The notes under the pieces: generated by a model
What the model was told of the DNA's origin: nothing
Databases searched by the model: none
What the model saw: the letters and a program-made list of their open reading frames with translations, nothing else
From: Lysobacteraceae bacterium PS02065
GTDB taxonomy: Bacteria > Pseudomonadota > Gammaproteobacteria > Xanthomonadales > Rhodanobacteraceae
Length of the DNA: 61,152 bases
NCBI GenBank assembly: GCA_029959555.1
Contig: JASCPI010000030.1
Location: 1-61,152 of the forward strand
Reading direction: 5' to 3'
Program-made: the position numbers and the translations under genes
Shown: positions 1 to 9,176 of the stretch, one piece after another
Position numbering within the stretch: the first letter of the stretch is position 1
Layout of the letters: every line of letters starts with the position of its first letter

Positions 1-441
1 GTGCACGGCCTGGGCGGTCGCCGCTGGCGCGGCGGGTACGGGTGCAGGGGAGGGTTCCGCGAACGGCAGCCACGCATGGCTGCCGACCCCGGCGACGAGG
101 ATGTCGGCCGGCCAGGTGCCGTGCTGTACGCGGTCACGCACGAACTGACGCGGCACGGGACCGCGCGGCACGTTGTCGACGAGCACGAACACGGCGCCCT
201 CGGCACCGCTCGCATGCACTTCGGCGAGTGCGCCGATCGCCTCGATGCCGGCCTGCATGGCCTGCAGGTCCTCGAGCGAGGTGTGCTGGCGCACCGTGAT
301 CGGCGCACGTGCGAGCACGTCGTCGCGCAGGCGTTGCGGCTCGAGCCGGAAATGCGCGGCCAGTGCGGGCCACGCCGTATCCGGATCCACGCCCGGCAGC
401 AGCTCGCCGGTCAGCACCAGCGCGTACGTCGTGTCGCTCAT
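1..441 (-). CDS. GYF_2-like domain protein, C-terminal part outside window
   Basis: The frame opens at an ATG at 441 behind a GGAG ribosome site and is still open at the left edge, so only about 147 N-terminal residues are seen. Residues 1-80 (starting MSDTTYALVLTGELLPG) form a small alpha/beta region containing a TVRQ motif. Residues 85-127 resemble the GYF_2 domain: a VDNVPRGPV core followed by a WPADILV...W segment. A Pro/Ala-rich linker then runs off the edge. In related bacteria this N-terminal arrangement often precedes a membrane domain (RDD, DUF805 or Yip1 type), but nothing here shows which. It lies about 95 bp downstream of fadI on the same strand and could be co-transcribed. The specific function is unknown. 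Confidence 0.7.
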   Translation of the reverse strand, partial: MSDTTYALVLTGELLPGVDPDTAWPALAAHFRLEPQRLRDDVLARAPITVRQHTSLEDLQAMQAGIEAIGALAEVHASGAEGAVFVLVDNVPRGPVPRQFVRDRVQHGTWPADILVAGVGSHAWLPFAEPSPAPVPAAPAATAQAVH

Positions 442-488
442 CGGAACTCCCCGGTGCGCGCCCGCCCGCGCGCCGCAATGATGGCGGG

Positions 489-515
489 ACGGTCGCGCCC
501 CCGAGTCGCGACCGT
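489..515. terminator. Hairpin between fadI and the GYF_2-like gene
   Basis: A 9-bp perfect inverted repeat (ACGGTCGCG / CGCGACCGT) with a 9-nt loop lies in the 94-bp gap. No U-tract follows it on the minus strand, so it may be a weak or Rho-assisted terminator or just a structured spacer. Confidence 0.3.
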
Positions 516-535
516 TTGCAGCACGATCCCGCGCG

Positions 536-1831
536 TCAGCGCTCGAGGATCGCCGTCACGCCCATGCCGCCGGCCGTGCAGATCGAAATCAGTCCGCGCC
601 CCGAGCCCTTTTCGGCGAGCAGCTTGGCGAGCGTCGCGACGACGCGCGCACCGGTCGCCGCGAACGGATGGCCGAGCGCGAGGCTCGAGCCGTTGACGTT
701 GATCTTCGCCGGATCGATCGCGCCGAGCGGCGCCTCGAGGCCGAGGCGGTCGCGGCAGTAGTCGGCCGATTCCCACGCGCGCAGCGTGCACAGCACCTGT
801 GCGGCGAAGGCCTCGTGGATCTCGTAGTAATCGAAATCCTGCAGCGTGAGCCCGGCGGCCGCGAGCATGCGCGGCACCGCCACGGTCGGCGCCATGAGCA
901 GGCCTTCGCCGTGGGTGAAGTCGACCGCGGCGACGGCCGAATGCGTCATCCACGCCTGCACGGGCAGACCGCGCGAAGCGGCCCATTCCTCGTTGGCGAG
1001 CAGGACGGCCGAGGCGCCGTCCGACAGCGCGGTCGAGTTGCCGGCGGTCAGCGTGCCCTGTCCCGAGGTCTTGTCGAACGCGGGCTTGAGCGAGGCGAGC
1101 TTCTCGAGTGTCGTGTCGGGACGAAGGATGTTGTCGCGGTCGAGGCCGCGGAACGGCACGACCAGATCCTTGAAGAAGCCGCGCTCGTAGGCGGCGGCGG
1201 CCTTCTGGTGGCTCTCCCAGGCCAGACGGTCCTGCTCCTCGCGGCCGATCTTCCACTCGCGCGCCATGAGCTCGCAGTGTTCGCCCATCGACTTGCCCGT
1301 GCGCGGCTCGGCCACGCCCGGGAACGACGGCGCGAGCTCGCCGAACGAGAAGCCCTTCACGGCGGTCTTGAGCTTGTCGACCGGCTTCTTCGCGCGGTTC
1401 ATCGCCAGCAGGCGCTGCTGCAGCGCGCGTCCGTAGACGATCGGCACGTCGCTCGTGGTGTCGCTGCCGCCGCCGATGCCCGCGGCGATCTCGCCGGTGG
1501 CGATCTTGCTCGCGACGAGGATCGCGTTGTCGAGGCCGGTGCCGCAGGCGCGTGCGGTCGTGATGCCGGGCGTGGTCGGCGCGAGGCCCGACGACAACGT
1601 CGCCTCGCGCGCGAGATTCCATTCCGAGGCGTGCTTGATGACCGCGCCGAACGCGACTTCGCCGAGCTCGACGCCGTGCAGGCCGAAGCGTTCGACGAGC
1701 GAACCGAGCGTCTTGACGGCCATGCCGTAGTTGCCGACGTCGGCGTAGGCCGTGTTGTTGCGGCAGAACGGGATGCGCACGCCGCCGATCACGCCGACGC
1801 GCTTGACTTCACGGGTGCCGCTGTTGGCCAT
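536..1831 (-). CDS. fadI: Acetyl-CoA C-acyltransferase FadI (beta-ketothiolase)
   Basis: This 431-residue thiolase catalyses the last step of fatty-acid beta-oxidation, cleaving 3-ketoacyl-CoA with CoA in the cytoplasm. The catalytic residues are visible: nucleophile Cys96 (ARACGTG), His339 (EIHEAFAAQ), His388 (NVNGSSLALGHPF) and the activating Cys418 (SICTAGGMG). The length and insertion pattern match the FadI (anaerobic/multienzyme) branch rather than shorter biosynthetic thiolases. No fadJ partner is in the window. It starts 18 bp after the stop of the upstream methyltransferase on the same strand, suggesting co-transcription. Confidence 0.93.
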   Translation of the reverse strand: MANSGTREVKRVGVIGGVRIPFCRNNTAYADVGNYGMAVKTLGSLVERFGLHGVELGEVAFGAVIKHASEWNLAREATLSSGLAPTTPGITTARACGTGLDNAILVASKIATGEIAAGIGGGSDTTSDVPIVYGRALQQRLLAMNRAKKPVDKLKTAVKGFSFGELAPSFPGVAEPRTGKSMGEHCELMAREWKIGREEQDRLAWESHQKAAAAYERGFFKDLVVPFRGLDRDNILRPDTTLEKLASLKPAFDKTSGQGTLTAGNSTALSDGASAVLLANEEWAASRGLPVQAWMTHSAVAAVDFTHGEGLLMAPTVAVPRMLAAAGLTLQDFDYYEIHEAFAAQVLCTLRAWESADYCRDRLGLEAPLGAIDPAKINVNGSSLALGHPFAATGARVVATLAKLLAEKGSGRGLISICTAGGMGVTAILER

Positions 1832-1849
1832 CGTCGTTCGCTCCGGGCG

Positions 1850-2779
1850 TCAGGTGGGCGCGGGGCCCCAGGCGGATGCGTTGTGGTTCCACATCTCGCG
1901 GAACCACGCGCGGAACATGATCGTCTCCTCGTCGCCACCCGGTTCGGCGAAGCGCGCCTGCCACAGGTCGGCCGGTGCACGACGGCCCGACGCGACGTCG
2001 AGCACGCCGCTGAACAGGCCGGTCCACGTCGGCGAATAGGCGATGTCGGCGGCGGCGGCCTGCGCACGGGCGCGCAGCGCCTCGACGTCGACGCCTTCGC
2101 CACGGCGTACCGCGACGGCTTGCACCCAAGGCGATTCGGCCGCGAGGAACAGCACGTCGAAGCCCGCATGGTCCAGGTAGAGGCGAACCTCCTCGGGCGA
2201 GGAGAACTGGTTGCGCGCGACATCCTTGCGGGCGGCGTGGTCGGCGTTGCGGTACTGCTCGATCTCGAGCGCGTAGCGCTGCCAGCCGACCTTGCTGGAG
2301 ATGTTCCACGTGTCGAAGAACACGAGTCCACCCGGCTTGAGCACGCGTGCCATGTCCTCGAGGTAGAGGTACATGTCTTCCTTGTCCATGTGGATGAACA
2401 CGGCGATGCAGTAGGCCTTGTCGAAGCTGGCGTCGGGCAGCGGCTGCAGGCTCGCGCGGTGCAGTTCGGTCAGGCCGACGTTCGGGAATGCGGCGAGGCG
2501 CTCGCGCGCGACCGCGAGCATGTTCGCGGAGATGTCGCAGCCTTCCCAGTGGGCGATGCGCGGCGCGATCTCGCGGCCGATGCGGCCGACGCCGCAGCCG
2601 AGTTCGAGGACGCGGTCACCCGGCTGCAGGTCGAGCGCGATCGCGACCTGCCGTCCCGAATGCGCGCCGGTCAGGCGTGCGACCTCTTCGTTGGTGCTGC
2701 CGTCGACGGCGATCAGGGCGCCCTGGACGGTCGAAGCCTTGTCGTTCCAGAACGACTTGTAGTTCTTCTGCGATTCCAT
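1850..2779 (-). CDS. Class I SAM-dependent methyltransferase
   Basis: A 309-residue Rossmann-fold methyltransferase. Motif I is at residues 57-68 (VLELGCGVGRIG), the acidic post-I residue is in GCDIS near 82, and motif III is in the MARVLKPGGLVFFDTW segment. The acceptor is not identifiable; the C-terminal ~100 residues are family-specific. I chose the ATG at 2779 (MESQKNYK) because homologous methyltransferases start near this point, and the further upstream in-frame extension is Arg/Ala-rich and non-conserved in character. The gene is divergent from the 2947 gene and probably leads the unit with fadI. Confidence 0.8.
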   Translation of the reverse strand: MESQKNYKSFWNDKASTVQGALIAVDGSTNEEVARLTGAHSGRQVAIALDLQPGDRVLELGCGVGRIGREIAPRIAHWEGCDISANMLAVARERLAAFPNVGLTELHRASLQPLPDASFDKAYCIAVFIHMDKEDMYLYLEDMARVLKPGGLVFFDTWNISSKVGWQRYALEIEQYRNADHAARKDVARNQFSSPEEVRLYLDHAGFDVLFLAAESPWVQAVAVRRGEGVDVEALRARAQAAAADIAYSPTWTGLFSGVLDVASGRRAPADLWQARFAEPGGDEETIMFRAWFREMWNHNASAWGPAPT

Positions 2780-2909
2780 CTTCACGGTGCGCGGCGAAAC
2801 AAGGCCCGCGATGGTACACCGCCGGTGCGCATGCCGAAAACTGAACGCGTCGCGCCGCGCATGTGCCGTCACGCACGCTTCGCGCACCGGGCGGCTCGTG
2901 GACGGGGTG

Positions 2910-2915
2910 TACACT
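2910..2915 (+). promoter_or_regulatory. Putative -10 element (TACACT) of the 2947 gene
   Basis: TACACT in the extended context GGGTGTACACTCC lies 31 bp before the proposed GTG start. The -35 region is poor, so the call rests on the -10 match and its position in a divergent intergenic region. Confidence 0.35.
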
Positions 2916-2946
2916 CCGCGCCCCGATTCCCCATGGCACCGTTGGC

Positions 2947-3705
2947 GTGAGCGACCTGCCCTGTTTCGCGGCCGTGCTCGCGATCGAATGCGAAGAGGCC
3001 GAAACCCCGCCGCGCGCGGTCCTCGAGCGCGCCGCCGCCGAATCGCTCGGCGAAGCGCTCGCGCGCGACCTCGTGCGCTTCGTCGGTGACGTCGCCGCCT
3101 TCGACCTCGTGCTCGCCGGCGCGCTCTACGACCAGGCGCAGATCCTGCGGCCCGGTTGGCCCGTGCATGCCGCGCTCGGTGACGCGCACGAGCGCCTCGC
3201 GGCCGACGGCACGCGGGGTTCGCTGGTGTCGATCGGCGCGCACGAGGGCCGCATGCCCGCCCCGGCGCTCGAGCCCGACACGCGCCTGCACGGCAGCGCG
3301 ATGCTCATGCTGCCGTGGCAACTTCACGGTGATCCCGCACCGCTCGGTGCGCTCGCCTCGAAGCTCGAACGCGAGCTGCTCGACACCGGCATGGCCGGCG
3401 CCGACCTCTCGCTCGTGCTCCGCGAGCAGCTCGGCATGTCGATCCGCCACGTGCGCCACATGAGCCTGCACGATCTCTGCGCGCTCGCCTGTGCGCAGTA
3501 CGTGCACGCGGGCCTCGACACCTTGTGGCAGGTGGTCGAGACGGTGCTGCTGAGTCCGGCACGCACCCTCGATGTCGCGCTGCCGCAGGGCACCGTGCTG
3601 CGCTACGCCGACGGCGTCGTCGCGATGACCGGCGGCGAGCGTCCCGAGCGCGGCCAGGCACGTGCGATCCTCGCCGCGCACGGCATCGAGGTCGACGCGG
3701 GCTGA
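2947..3705 (+). CDS. Conserved-looking protein of unknown function
   Basis: A 252-residue acidic, mostly alpha/beta soluble protein with no signal peptide or membrane segment. I do not recognise a family. Visible features are an N-terminal FAAVLAIECEEAETPP segment, a central WQLHGDP motif, and a helical region with MSIRHVRHMSLHDLCALACAQYVHAGLDTLW. Codon usage is typical of its neighbours, so it is likely a resident gene. The GTG at 2947 is the best start, since it follows a plausible -10 and avoids an Arg/Pro-rich extension; an ATG at 2863 in frame would overlap the divergent promoter region. It is flanked by unrelated genes, so context does not suggest a role. Confidence 0.7.
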   Translation: MSDLPCFAAVLAIECEEAETPPRAVLERAAAESLGEALARDLVRFVGDVAAFDLVLAGALYDQAQILRPGWPVHAALGDAHERLAADGTRGSLVSIGAHEGRMPAPALEPDTRLHGSAMLMLPWQLHGDPAPLGALASKLERELLDTGMAGADLSLVLREQLGMSIRHVRHMSLHDLCALACAQYVHAGLDTLWQVVETVLLSPARTLDVALPQGTVLRYADGVVAMTGGERPERGQARAILAAHGIEVDAG

Positions 3706-3718
3706 GCGCGCCGCGCCT

Positions 3719-4180
3719 TCAGAACAGCGTTTCGAGCATCCGGTAGCCGGCGTCGTGCATGCCGAGCGAGGCGTACGTGGCCTGTGCGCCATGGTTGGCA
3801 TGCTCGACGTAGAGGCGCAGCCCGACCACACCCGGCGTCGCACGCGCTGCGCGTTCGAGATCGGCGTGCAGGGCGCGGAACACGCCCGTGCGCCGCGCAC
3901 CCGGCACGACGTAGACGCTCTGGATCCACCACCAGTCGCCGTCGCGCCAGTCGCTCCACTCGGTCGTCACGAGCAGGCAGCCTACGTGCGTGCCTGCGCG
4001 CTCGGCGATGCGGTAATGGCCACGGCGCGGATCGGCGAAGACCCCGGCGACGCCGCGTGCGAGCACGCCGGCGTCGAGCGCCTTGCCTTCGGTCTCGCGT
4101 GCCATCGCGGCGTTCGCCTCGACGAGGAAGGGGCGGTCGTCGGTCCGTGCGGCGCGGGTGGTGATCGGGATATCGGTCAT
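3719..4180 (-). CDS. GNAT family N-acetyltransferase
   Basis: A 153-residue acetyl-CoA-dependent acyltransferase. The acetyl-CoA binding motif A appears at residues 88-105 (SVYVVPGARRTGVFRAL), with the expected V-x-x-x-x-R-x-x-G/A spacing. Motif B follows with YVEHANHGAQATYASLGM, where conserved Asn and Tyr residues occur. The substrate is unknown. The ATG at 4180 follows a GAGG ribosome site; an upstream in-frame ATG at 4213 lacks one. It converges with the 2947 gene and is divergent from ycgL. Confidence 0.85.
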   Translation of the reverse strand: MTDIPITTRAARTDDRPFLVEANAAMARETEGKALDAGVLARGVAGVFADPRRGHYRIAERAGTHVGCLLVTTEWSDWRDGDWWWIQSVYVVPGARRTGVFRALHADLERAARATPGVVGLRLYVEHANHGAQATYASLGMHDAGYRMLETLF

Positions 4181-4311
4181 CGGAAGCCTCTCGGGCCATG
4201 AACACCACGACAACGCCGCGTGAACGCGCGCCGTGGCAGGATCGGGATGGTCGCGGGTGGCCTGCGCTATCCTGCACGCCCGTTCCCGCTTGCACAGGTC
4301 GCATCGTCCCC

Positions 4312-4563
4312 ATGCAGAGTTTCGTGTACAAGAGCCTGCGCAAGGCCGACACCTACGTGTTCCTGCGTGCCGCCGAGGCGTTCGACGCCTTGCCGCCGGC
4401 GCTGGCGAGTACGCTGGGGCCTTTCTCGTTCGTCATCGAAGTGGAGCTGTCGCCCGAGCGCAAGCTCGCCCGCGAGGATGTCGTCGCGGTCATGGCCAAC
4501 CTCGCCGATCGGGGCTTCCACCTGCAGATGCCGCCTGTGCCCGACACCGTGGACGAGGCGTGA
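4312..4563 (+). CDS. ycgL: YcgL domain-containing protein
   Basis: An 83-residue protein that matches the small YcgL family throughout: an MQ-x-x-VYKS-x-RK-x-DTY N-terminus, the central GPFSFVIEVEL strand, and a GFHLQMPP C-terminal signature. Family members are small gammaproteobacterial cytoplasmic proteins; some are reported to influence RNase activity or envelope stress, but no biochemical role is firm. The ATG at 4312 gives the standard family length, and the upstream in-frame ATG at 4198 would add a non-homologous tail. A TATCCT element near 4268 could be its -10. Confidence 0.9.
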   Translation: MQSFVYKSLRKADTYVFLRAAEAFDALPPALASTLGPFSFVIEVELSPERKLAREDVVAVMANLADRGFHLQMPPVPDTVDEA

Positions 4564-4630
4564 CGGCCGGTCACCCCGGCGACGCACCGGATTTCCCAGG
4601 CGAAGCGCCCGCAACGACGGCGGGCATCGA

Positions 4631-4636
4631 TATACT
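4631..4636 (+). promoter_or_regulatory. Putative -10 element (TATACT) of the ankyrin gene
   Basis: TATACT sits 49 bp before the ATG at 4686, in the gap after ycgL, and is an otherwise rare AT run in this GC-rich DNA. The -35 box is not convincing. Confidence 0.4.
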
Positions 4637-4685
4637 CGGCGCCAACGCGGCGTCCGCCGCGGCTCGGTCGACCTCGCCGCCCGAC

Positions 4686-7600
4686 ATGCCCAAGCCCGTC
4701 GCCGCTCGTCCGCATTCGCTGCTGGTCGGCCTCGTCCGCTTCGTGCCCGCGCTCGCCTGTTTCGCCGCAGCGTCCTTCTTCGCGCATCCGCTCACGCTCG
4801 TCCTGCTGCTGGCCGGCAACGCGCTCGCACTGACCGCGGTCTGCGCCGGCATCGGCTACGACATGGACGGGCGTTTCGCGCGCAGCATCGCGCGGCGAGG
4901 CCTGTCGGCGTTCGTGATGTTCGCCCTCTACGGCGTGTTTGTCGGCGTGCTGCTCGCTGCACCCGCGTGGTGGCTCGCCAATGGAGCTGCACTCCCGGCC
5001 GCGCTCGCGATGTCGGCGGCTGCGCTCGTCGCCTTGCTCGCCCTGTGGCGGCTGTGGCCCGCCTTTGCGCTGCCGTTCGTCTGGGACGATGCCTATCCGC
5101 GTGACGACAACGGCTCCTGGCTGCTCGCGTCGATACGACGCTCGCTCGCCTTCGCGCGTCACCTGACCGGTGAGCACGACCTGTTCTTCAGTCACGGGCT
5201 GCCGGCCGGCCTGGCCGTGCTCGTGCTCACGCTCGCGGCGCTCGCATGGTCGGCGTTCGCGGCGATGCTGCCGCTGGAGCTGCGTGTGCTGCTGCTCGCC
5301 GCCCATGCGCTCGTGGTCGCGCCGATCGCCTGCCTCGTGCTGGCGACGCGTTGCGTCAACGCGCTGCTGACGACGGCGTCCGCCGAGCGCAGACACGCAC
5401 GGGCCGTCGTCACGGAGCACGCTGCCGACGAGACCGCACCGGTTCGACTTCCGCCGGGGATCGGCGCCCTCGAGCTCGGCACGACGCTGCTCGCCGCGGC
5501 GCGTTCGGGGCAGGTCGACCTCGCGCTCGCCGCGCTCGAGCGCGGCGCCGATCCGAACACGCTGCCGATGCCCGGTGAACGCGACCAGCGCAGCGCGCTC
5601 GTGCACGCGGTCACGCTGCCTGACCTGCGCCTGCTGCGCGGCCTCATCGCCAAGGGCGTCGACGTCAACGACGCGCGCGGCGGCCTCGTCGCCCTCATCG
5701 CCGCCACGCGCGACAGCTACCAGGGCCGCCCCGACGCGGTCATGACCCTGCTCGCCAATGGTGCCGACACGCGCGTCGCCGATGCCGACGGCAACACGGC
5801 GCTGCACCACGCGGCGCTGTGCGGCGAGCCGATCGTCGCGGCCCTGCTGCTCGATGCCGCGGCGGTCGTGGACGTGCCCAACCGCGAAGGCCTCACGCCG
5901 CTGGGCGTGGCCTGCGCGAACGGCAACTGGGCGATCGCGGGCTTCCTGCTCGAGCGTGGCGCCAGGCCGCAGGGCGAACGCATGCAGCCGGCCATCCATC
6001 TCGCCGCGACGATCGCCGACGACGACCCGGCCGGCGTCAAGCTGTTGCTGCGTCGCAAGGCCGATGTGGATGCGCTCGCCGCGCTCGGACGCACGCCGCT
6101 CATGGCCGCGGCCCTCGCCGGGCATGCACGCGTCGCCGAAGCGCTGATCTCCGGCGGGGCCGCCGTCGACCTCGCCGACCATCACGGCACCACCGCCCTC
6201 ATGGAAGCGGCGCGCTCGGGATGCGTCGACGTGATCCACGCGCTCGGCAAGCGCAAGGTCGATCCCGATCGCGTCGATGCCCACGGGCGCAGCGCGCTGG
6301 TCATCGCATGCATGTCGCGCCTCGGCAACGAGGACACCGTGCGCGCGCTGCTCGCGCTCGGCGCCGACCGCAGCCTCGCCGGTGGCGACGGCAAGCGTGC
6401 GCTCGATCACGCCGCGTCGAGCGGGCGCTGGCCGATCGTCGCGTTGCTCGATGCCGCCTACCCGCTGCCGAGCAACCTGTCGCCGGTGCACGCCGTGGGC
6501 GATGCGGCGAGCGCCGCCCACCTGCTCGATGCCTTGCGATTCGGGCATTGGAATGTCGCCGACGACATGCGGGCCGCCGTGCGCGAATGGCCGGCCGGCG
6601 AGCGCGCCCAGCTGTATCTCGGGCTCGTCGACGCCGATCACGGTGCGGCGCGCGACTGGCTGTCGAATCTGGGTCTGGTCGCCGACGCGCGGCTCGGTGA
6701 CGGTCGCACGCTGTCGGATGCCCTGATCGACAGCCTGCCGGCGGGCCTCGCGGCCTTCGATGAACTGGTTCGCCGCGGCGCGCCGGTCGGCGGCGCCGCG
6801 CTCGTCGCCCGCGTACTGTCCCACGCGCCGCAAAGTGGGGACGCGACGCCTTTCCTGGCGCTCGCGGCCGAACTCGTCGAGCGTGGTGCGGACGTGTCCG
6901 GCACGTTGCCGGGGGACGTCGGTGCACTGCATCTGGCCTGCGCGCTCGGTGGTGACGCCCTCGCCACGGTGCTGCTCGTGCGCGGTGCCGACCCGAACCT
7001 GCGCGATGCGCGCGGCCGCATGCCCTTGCATTACGCGTTCAAGGCGTCGCGTGCGACCGCGGTCGCACGCGTGCTCGTGCGCCACGGCGCCGATCCCGAA
7101 CGTGCCGCCGCGAGCGGCGAGACGCCGCTCGGGCTCGCCCTGGCGCGTGCCGACCGCGAACTGGTCTACTGGCTCAACTGGCCTCGCTGGCGATTGCCGC
7201 GTCGCGCGCTCGCGGCGACGGATCTGCCGCTGGCAGCGGCCAGCGGTGATCTCGACGCGCTCGAGAAGCTGCTGGCGCTCGGGCTGCCGGTCGATTCCTG
7301 CGACGCGCAAGGCGCAAGCGCACTGATCCGCGCGGCGGGATCGGGCTACGCGGCGCTCGTCGTACGCCTGCTCGAAGCCGGCGCGAATCCTTCGCATGCC
7401 GCCCACAGCGGTGCGACCTGCCTGTCGGCGGCCGTGGCCGCGCGACGCGAAGCGGTGGTGCGCACGTTGCTGCAGCATGCCGTCCAGGCGGACCACCGCC
7501 TGCCCGGCGGTGGCACCGCGCTCATGATCGCTGCCGCGCTGGGCCTTCCCGCGATCGTCGAACTGCTCGTCGAGCACGGCGCCGACGCCAATGCCGCAGA

Positions 7601-8087
7601 CGAACGCGGCAACACCGTGCTGCACGCTGCCGCGCAGTACGCGTTCGCGAGCCGCGACACCGCCACCGCCGCAGCCGTGCTCGAGGCGCTGCTCGTGCAC
7701 GGTGCACGTGCAACCGAGGCCAATCAGGCAGGCCAGGACGCGCTGTTGCTGCTGCTCGGTGCGCGCGCCGAGCCCGGTGCGGAATGCGAGGCCGGTCATC
7801 TCGGCACGCTCGCCGGGCTGCTCGTGCGCCACGGCGCCGCCGTCGACGCGCAGGACAAGCGCGGCGTGAGTCCCTTGCATGCGTGCGCGATGCACGGCCT
7901 GCTCGGCGTCGCGCGCCTGCTGCGTGCCCACGGCGCCTCGATCGAGTTGCGCGACGGCCTCGGCCGGACCGCCGGTGAAGTGGCCGCGCTGCTCGGCTAC
8001 GTGGACGTCGCCGCGGAGCTCGGCGTGGCGCGCCACACCGCCGTGCCCGGCCCGCGCATGACCTTGCGCAAGCGCGTCACCGACTGA
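4686..8087 (+). CDS. Multi-pass membrane protein with a long ankyrin-repeat domain
   Basis: A 1133-residue protein. Residues 12-222 contain about six hydrophobic segments (roughly 12-32, 37-56, 73-93, 103-130, 173-194, 199-222). From about residue 250 to 1115 the chain is almost entirely ankyrin repeats, with recurring G-x-TALHHAA, G-x-TPL and LL-x-x-GAD-x-N blocks; I count roughly 20. Ankyrin arrays bind partner proteins, so this is probably an inner-membrane scaffold with a large soluble array, but the partner is unknown. Repeats near the middle (6480-6840) are degenerate. The ATG at 4686 follows a TATACT -10. It is followed about 100 bp later by ubiE, with no evidence of a functional link. 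Confidence 0.85.
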   Translation: MPKPVAARPHSLLVGLVRFVPALACFAAASFFAHPLTLVLLLAGNALALTAVCAGIGYDMDGRFARSIARRGLSAFVMFALYGVFVGVLLAAPAWWLANGAALPAALAMSAAALVALLALWRLWPAFALPFVWDDAYPRDDNGSWLLASIRRSLAFARHLTGEHDLFFSHGLPAGLAVLVLTLAALAWSAFAAMLPLELRVLLLAAHALVVAPIACLVLATRCVNALLTTASAERRHARAVVTEHAADETAPVRLPPGIGALELGTTLLAAARSGQVDLALAALERGADPNTLPMPGERDQRSALVHAVTLPDLRLLRGLIAKGVDVNDARGGLVALIAATRDSYQGRPDAVMTLLANGADTRVADADGNTALHHAALCGEPIVAALLLDAAAVVDVPNREGLTPLGVACANGNWAIAGFLLERGARPQGERMQPAIHLAATIADDDPAGVKLLLRRKADVDALAALGRTPLMAAALAGHARVAEALISGGAAVDLADHHGTTALMEAARSGCVDVIHALGKRKVDPDRVDAHGRSALVIACMSRLGNEDTVRALLALGADRSLAGGDGKRALDHAASSGRWPIVALLDAAYPLPSNLSPVHAVGDAASAAHLLDALRFGHWNVADDMRAAVREWPAGERAQLYLGLVDADHGAARDWLSNLGLVADARLGDGRTLSDALIDSLPAGLAAFDELVRRGAPVGGAALVARVLSHAPQSGDATPFLALAAELVERGADVSGTLPGDVGALHLACALGGDALATVLLVRGADPNLRDARGRMPLHYAFKASRATAVARVLVRHGADPERAAASGETPLGLALARADRELVYWLNWPRWRLPRRALAATDLPLAAASGDLDALEKLLALGLPVDSCDAQGASALIRAAGSGYAALVVRLLEAGANPSHAAHSGATCLSAAVAARREAVVRTLLQHAVQADHRLPGGGTALMIAAALGLPAIVELLVEHGADANAADERGNTVLHAAAQYAFASRDTATAAAVLEALLVHGARATEANQAGQDALLLLLGARAEPGAECEAGHLGTLAGLLVRHGAAVDAQDKRGVSPLHACAMHGLLGVARLLRAHGASIELRDGLGRTAGEVAALLGYVDVAAELGVARHTAVPGPRMTLRKRVTD

Positions 8088-8172
8088 CCGCCACGTCGCG
8101 TCGACCGCAGCGCGCGGCGCGGCATGCGGCCGCGTCGCACGCGGATCGGGCGACGCTTCGCGGCGGCTCGGG

Positions 8173-8178
8173 TACGAT
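8173..8178 (+). promoter_or_regulatory. Putative -10 element (TACGAT) of ubiE
   Basis: TACGAT ends only 6 bp before the ubiE ATG. If used, transcription would start at or within a base or two of the initiation codon, giving a leaderless or near-leaderless mRNA. No Shine-Dalgarno sequence precedes the ATG, consistent with this. Confidence 0.35.
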
Positions 8179-8184
8179 GCGCGG

Positions 8185-8934
8185 ATGAGCGAGACCCCGA
8201 CCACGCACTTCGGCTACCGCGACGTTCCCGAGACCGACAAGGCACGCCTCGTCGGCGAGGTGTTCACCTCGGTCGCGCGTCGCTACGACATCATGAACGA
8301 CCTGCTGTCGTTCGGCCTGCACCGGCTCTGGAAGCGCCACTTCGTCGCCACGAGCGGCGTGCGTGCGGGTGATGCCGTGCTCGACCTCGCCGGTGGCACG
8401 GGCGACATCGCCGCACTGCTGCTTCCGAAAGTGGGTGCGAGCGGGCGCATCGTCATCGGCGACATCAACGGCGACATGCTGCGCGTGGGCCGCGACCGCC
8501 TCACCGACCGCGGCCTGGTGCGGGGGCTCGATTACACCCAGCTCGACGCCGAGGCGCTGCCGTTCCCGGATCGCAGCTTCGATTGCGTGACGATGGCGTT
8601 CGGCCTGCGCAACGTGACGCGCAAGGAGCGCGCACTGGCCGAGATCCATCGTGTGCTCAGGATCGGCGGACGGGCGCTCGTACTCGAGTTCTCGGCCGTT
8701 CGCGAACCGCTGCTGCGGCCGCTGTACGACTTCCATTCGTTCAAGGTGCTGCCGCGCGTCGGCAGCCTCGTCGCCGGAGATGCCGCGAGTTATCGCTACC
8801 TCGCCGAATCGATCCGCAAGCACCCGGACCAGGCGACGCTCAAGCGCATGATGGAGGATGCCGGCCTTGCGCACGTCGATGTGCGCAATCTGTCGGCCGG
8901 CATCGTTGCAATCCATCGCGGGTACCGCGTCTGA
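8185..8934 (+). CDS. ubiE: Ubiquinone/menaquinone C-methyltransferase UbiE
   Basis: A 249-residue SAM-dependent methyltransferase that C-methylates the benzoquinol (or naphthoquinol) ring in respiratory quinone biosynthesis. The UbiE signature is clear: the [19 protein letters not shown]-terminus, motif [13 protein letters not shown] at 65-76, FGLRNVT in the mid-region and the [11 protein letters not shown]-terminus. The length is normal for the family. The ATG at 8185 gives the conserved N-terminus. The gene converges with the luxR-type gene downstream. Confidence 0.95.
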   Translation: MSETPTTHFGYRDVPETDKARLVGEVFTSVARRYDIMNDLLSFGLHRLWKRHFVATSGVRAGDAVLDLAGGTGDIAALLLPKVGASGRIVIGDINGDMLRVGRDRLTDRGLVRGLDYTQLDAEALPFPDRSFDCVTMAFGLRNVTRKERALAEIHRVLRIGGRALVLEFSAVREPLLRPLYDFHSFKVLPRVGSLVAGDAASYRYLAESIRKHPDQATLKRMMEDAGLAHVDVRNLSAGIVAIHRGYRV

Positions 8935-9054
8935 GCGCCGATCCGTGGCGCTCCGTCGACCCTGGATCCGGCGGATCGGCGTGACGGGACTAGACGGCCG
9001 GGCGGAAGACGGACCGCATCCGTCGGCCCGTAACCCTCCCGCCCGACCAGGGGG

Positions 9055-9076
9055 GAGGTGGAGCGTTGCCGCTCCA
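9055..9076. terminator. GC-rich hairpin downstream of ubiE
   Basis: A stem GGAGCG/CGCTCC around a TTGC loop follows a purine-rich run. A second small stem (GACGGA/TCCGTC) lies just upstream near 9010-9025. Together they could end ubiE transcription, though neither has a T-tract. Confidence 0.3.
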
Positions 9077-9107
9077 TGAGTCCAGCATGACCGGCAGGCA
9101 GGGTTTC

Positions 9108-9135
9108 GCCTAGCTGTAAGTTCTTACAGCTAGGC
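9108..9135. promoter_or_regulatory. Perfect 28-bp palindrome matching a lux box
   Basis: Two 13-bp arms, GCCTAGCTGTAAG and CTTACAGCTAGGC, flank a TT centre. The inner 20 bp (9112-9131) fits the LuxR-type operator pattern NNCTG-N10-CAGNN exactly. It lies 42 bp beyond the stop codon of the adjacent LuxR-family gene, in the gap between two convergent genes. It could also fold as a hairpin, but no T-tract follows on either strand, so an operator is favoured over a terminator. Its target promoter is not evident. Confidence 0.55.
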
Positions 9136-9176
9136 AGCAGGCGTGGGTTGTGCTAGGCGCCATGCGGCGCCGCGAC

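Noticed and set aside
4353..8204. A minus-strand open frame of about 1280 codons opposite the ankyrin gene
   Set aside because: Composition is typical of antisense reading, and the plus-strand ankyrin repeats are unambiguous.
9108..9135. Reading the palindrome as a Rho-independent terminator only
   Set aside because: No T-tract on either strand and the spacing fits a LuxR-type operator; a terminator role is not excluded but is second choice.
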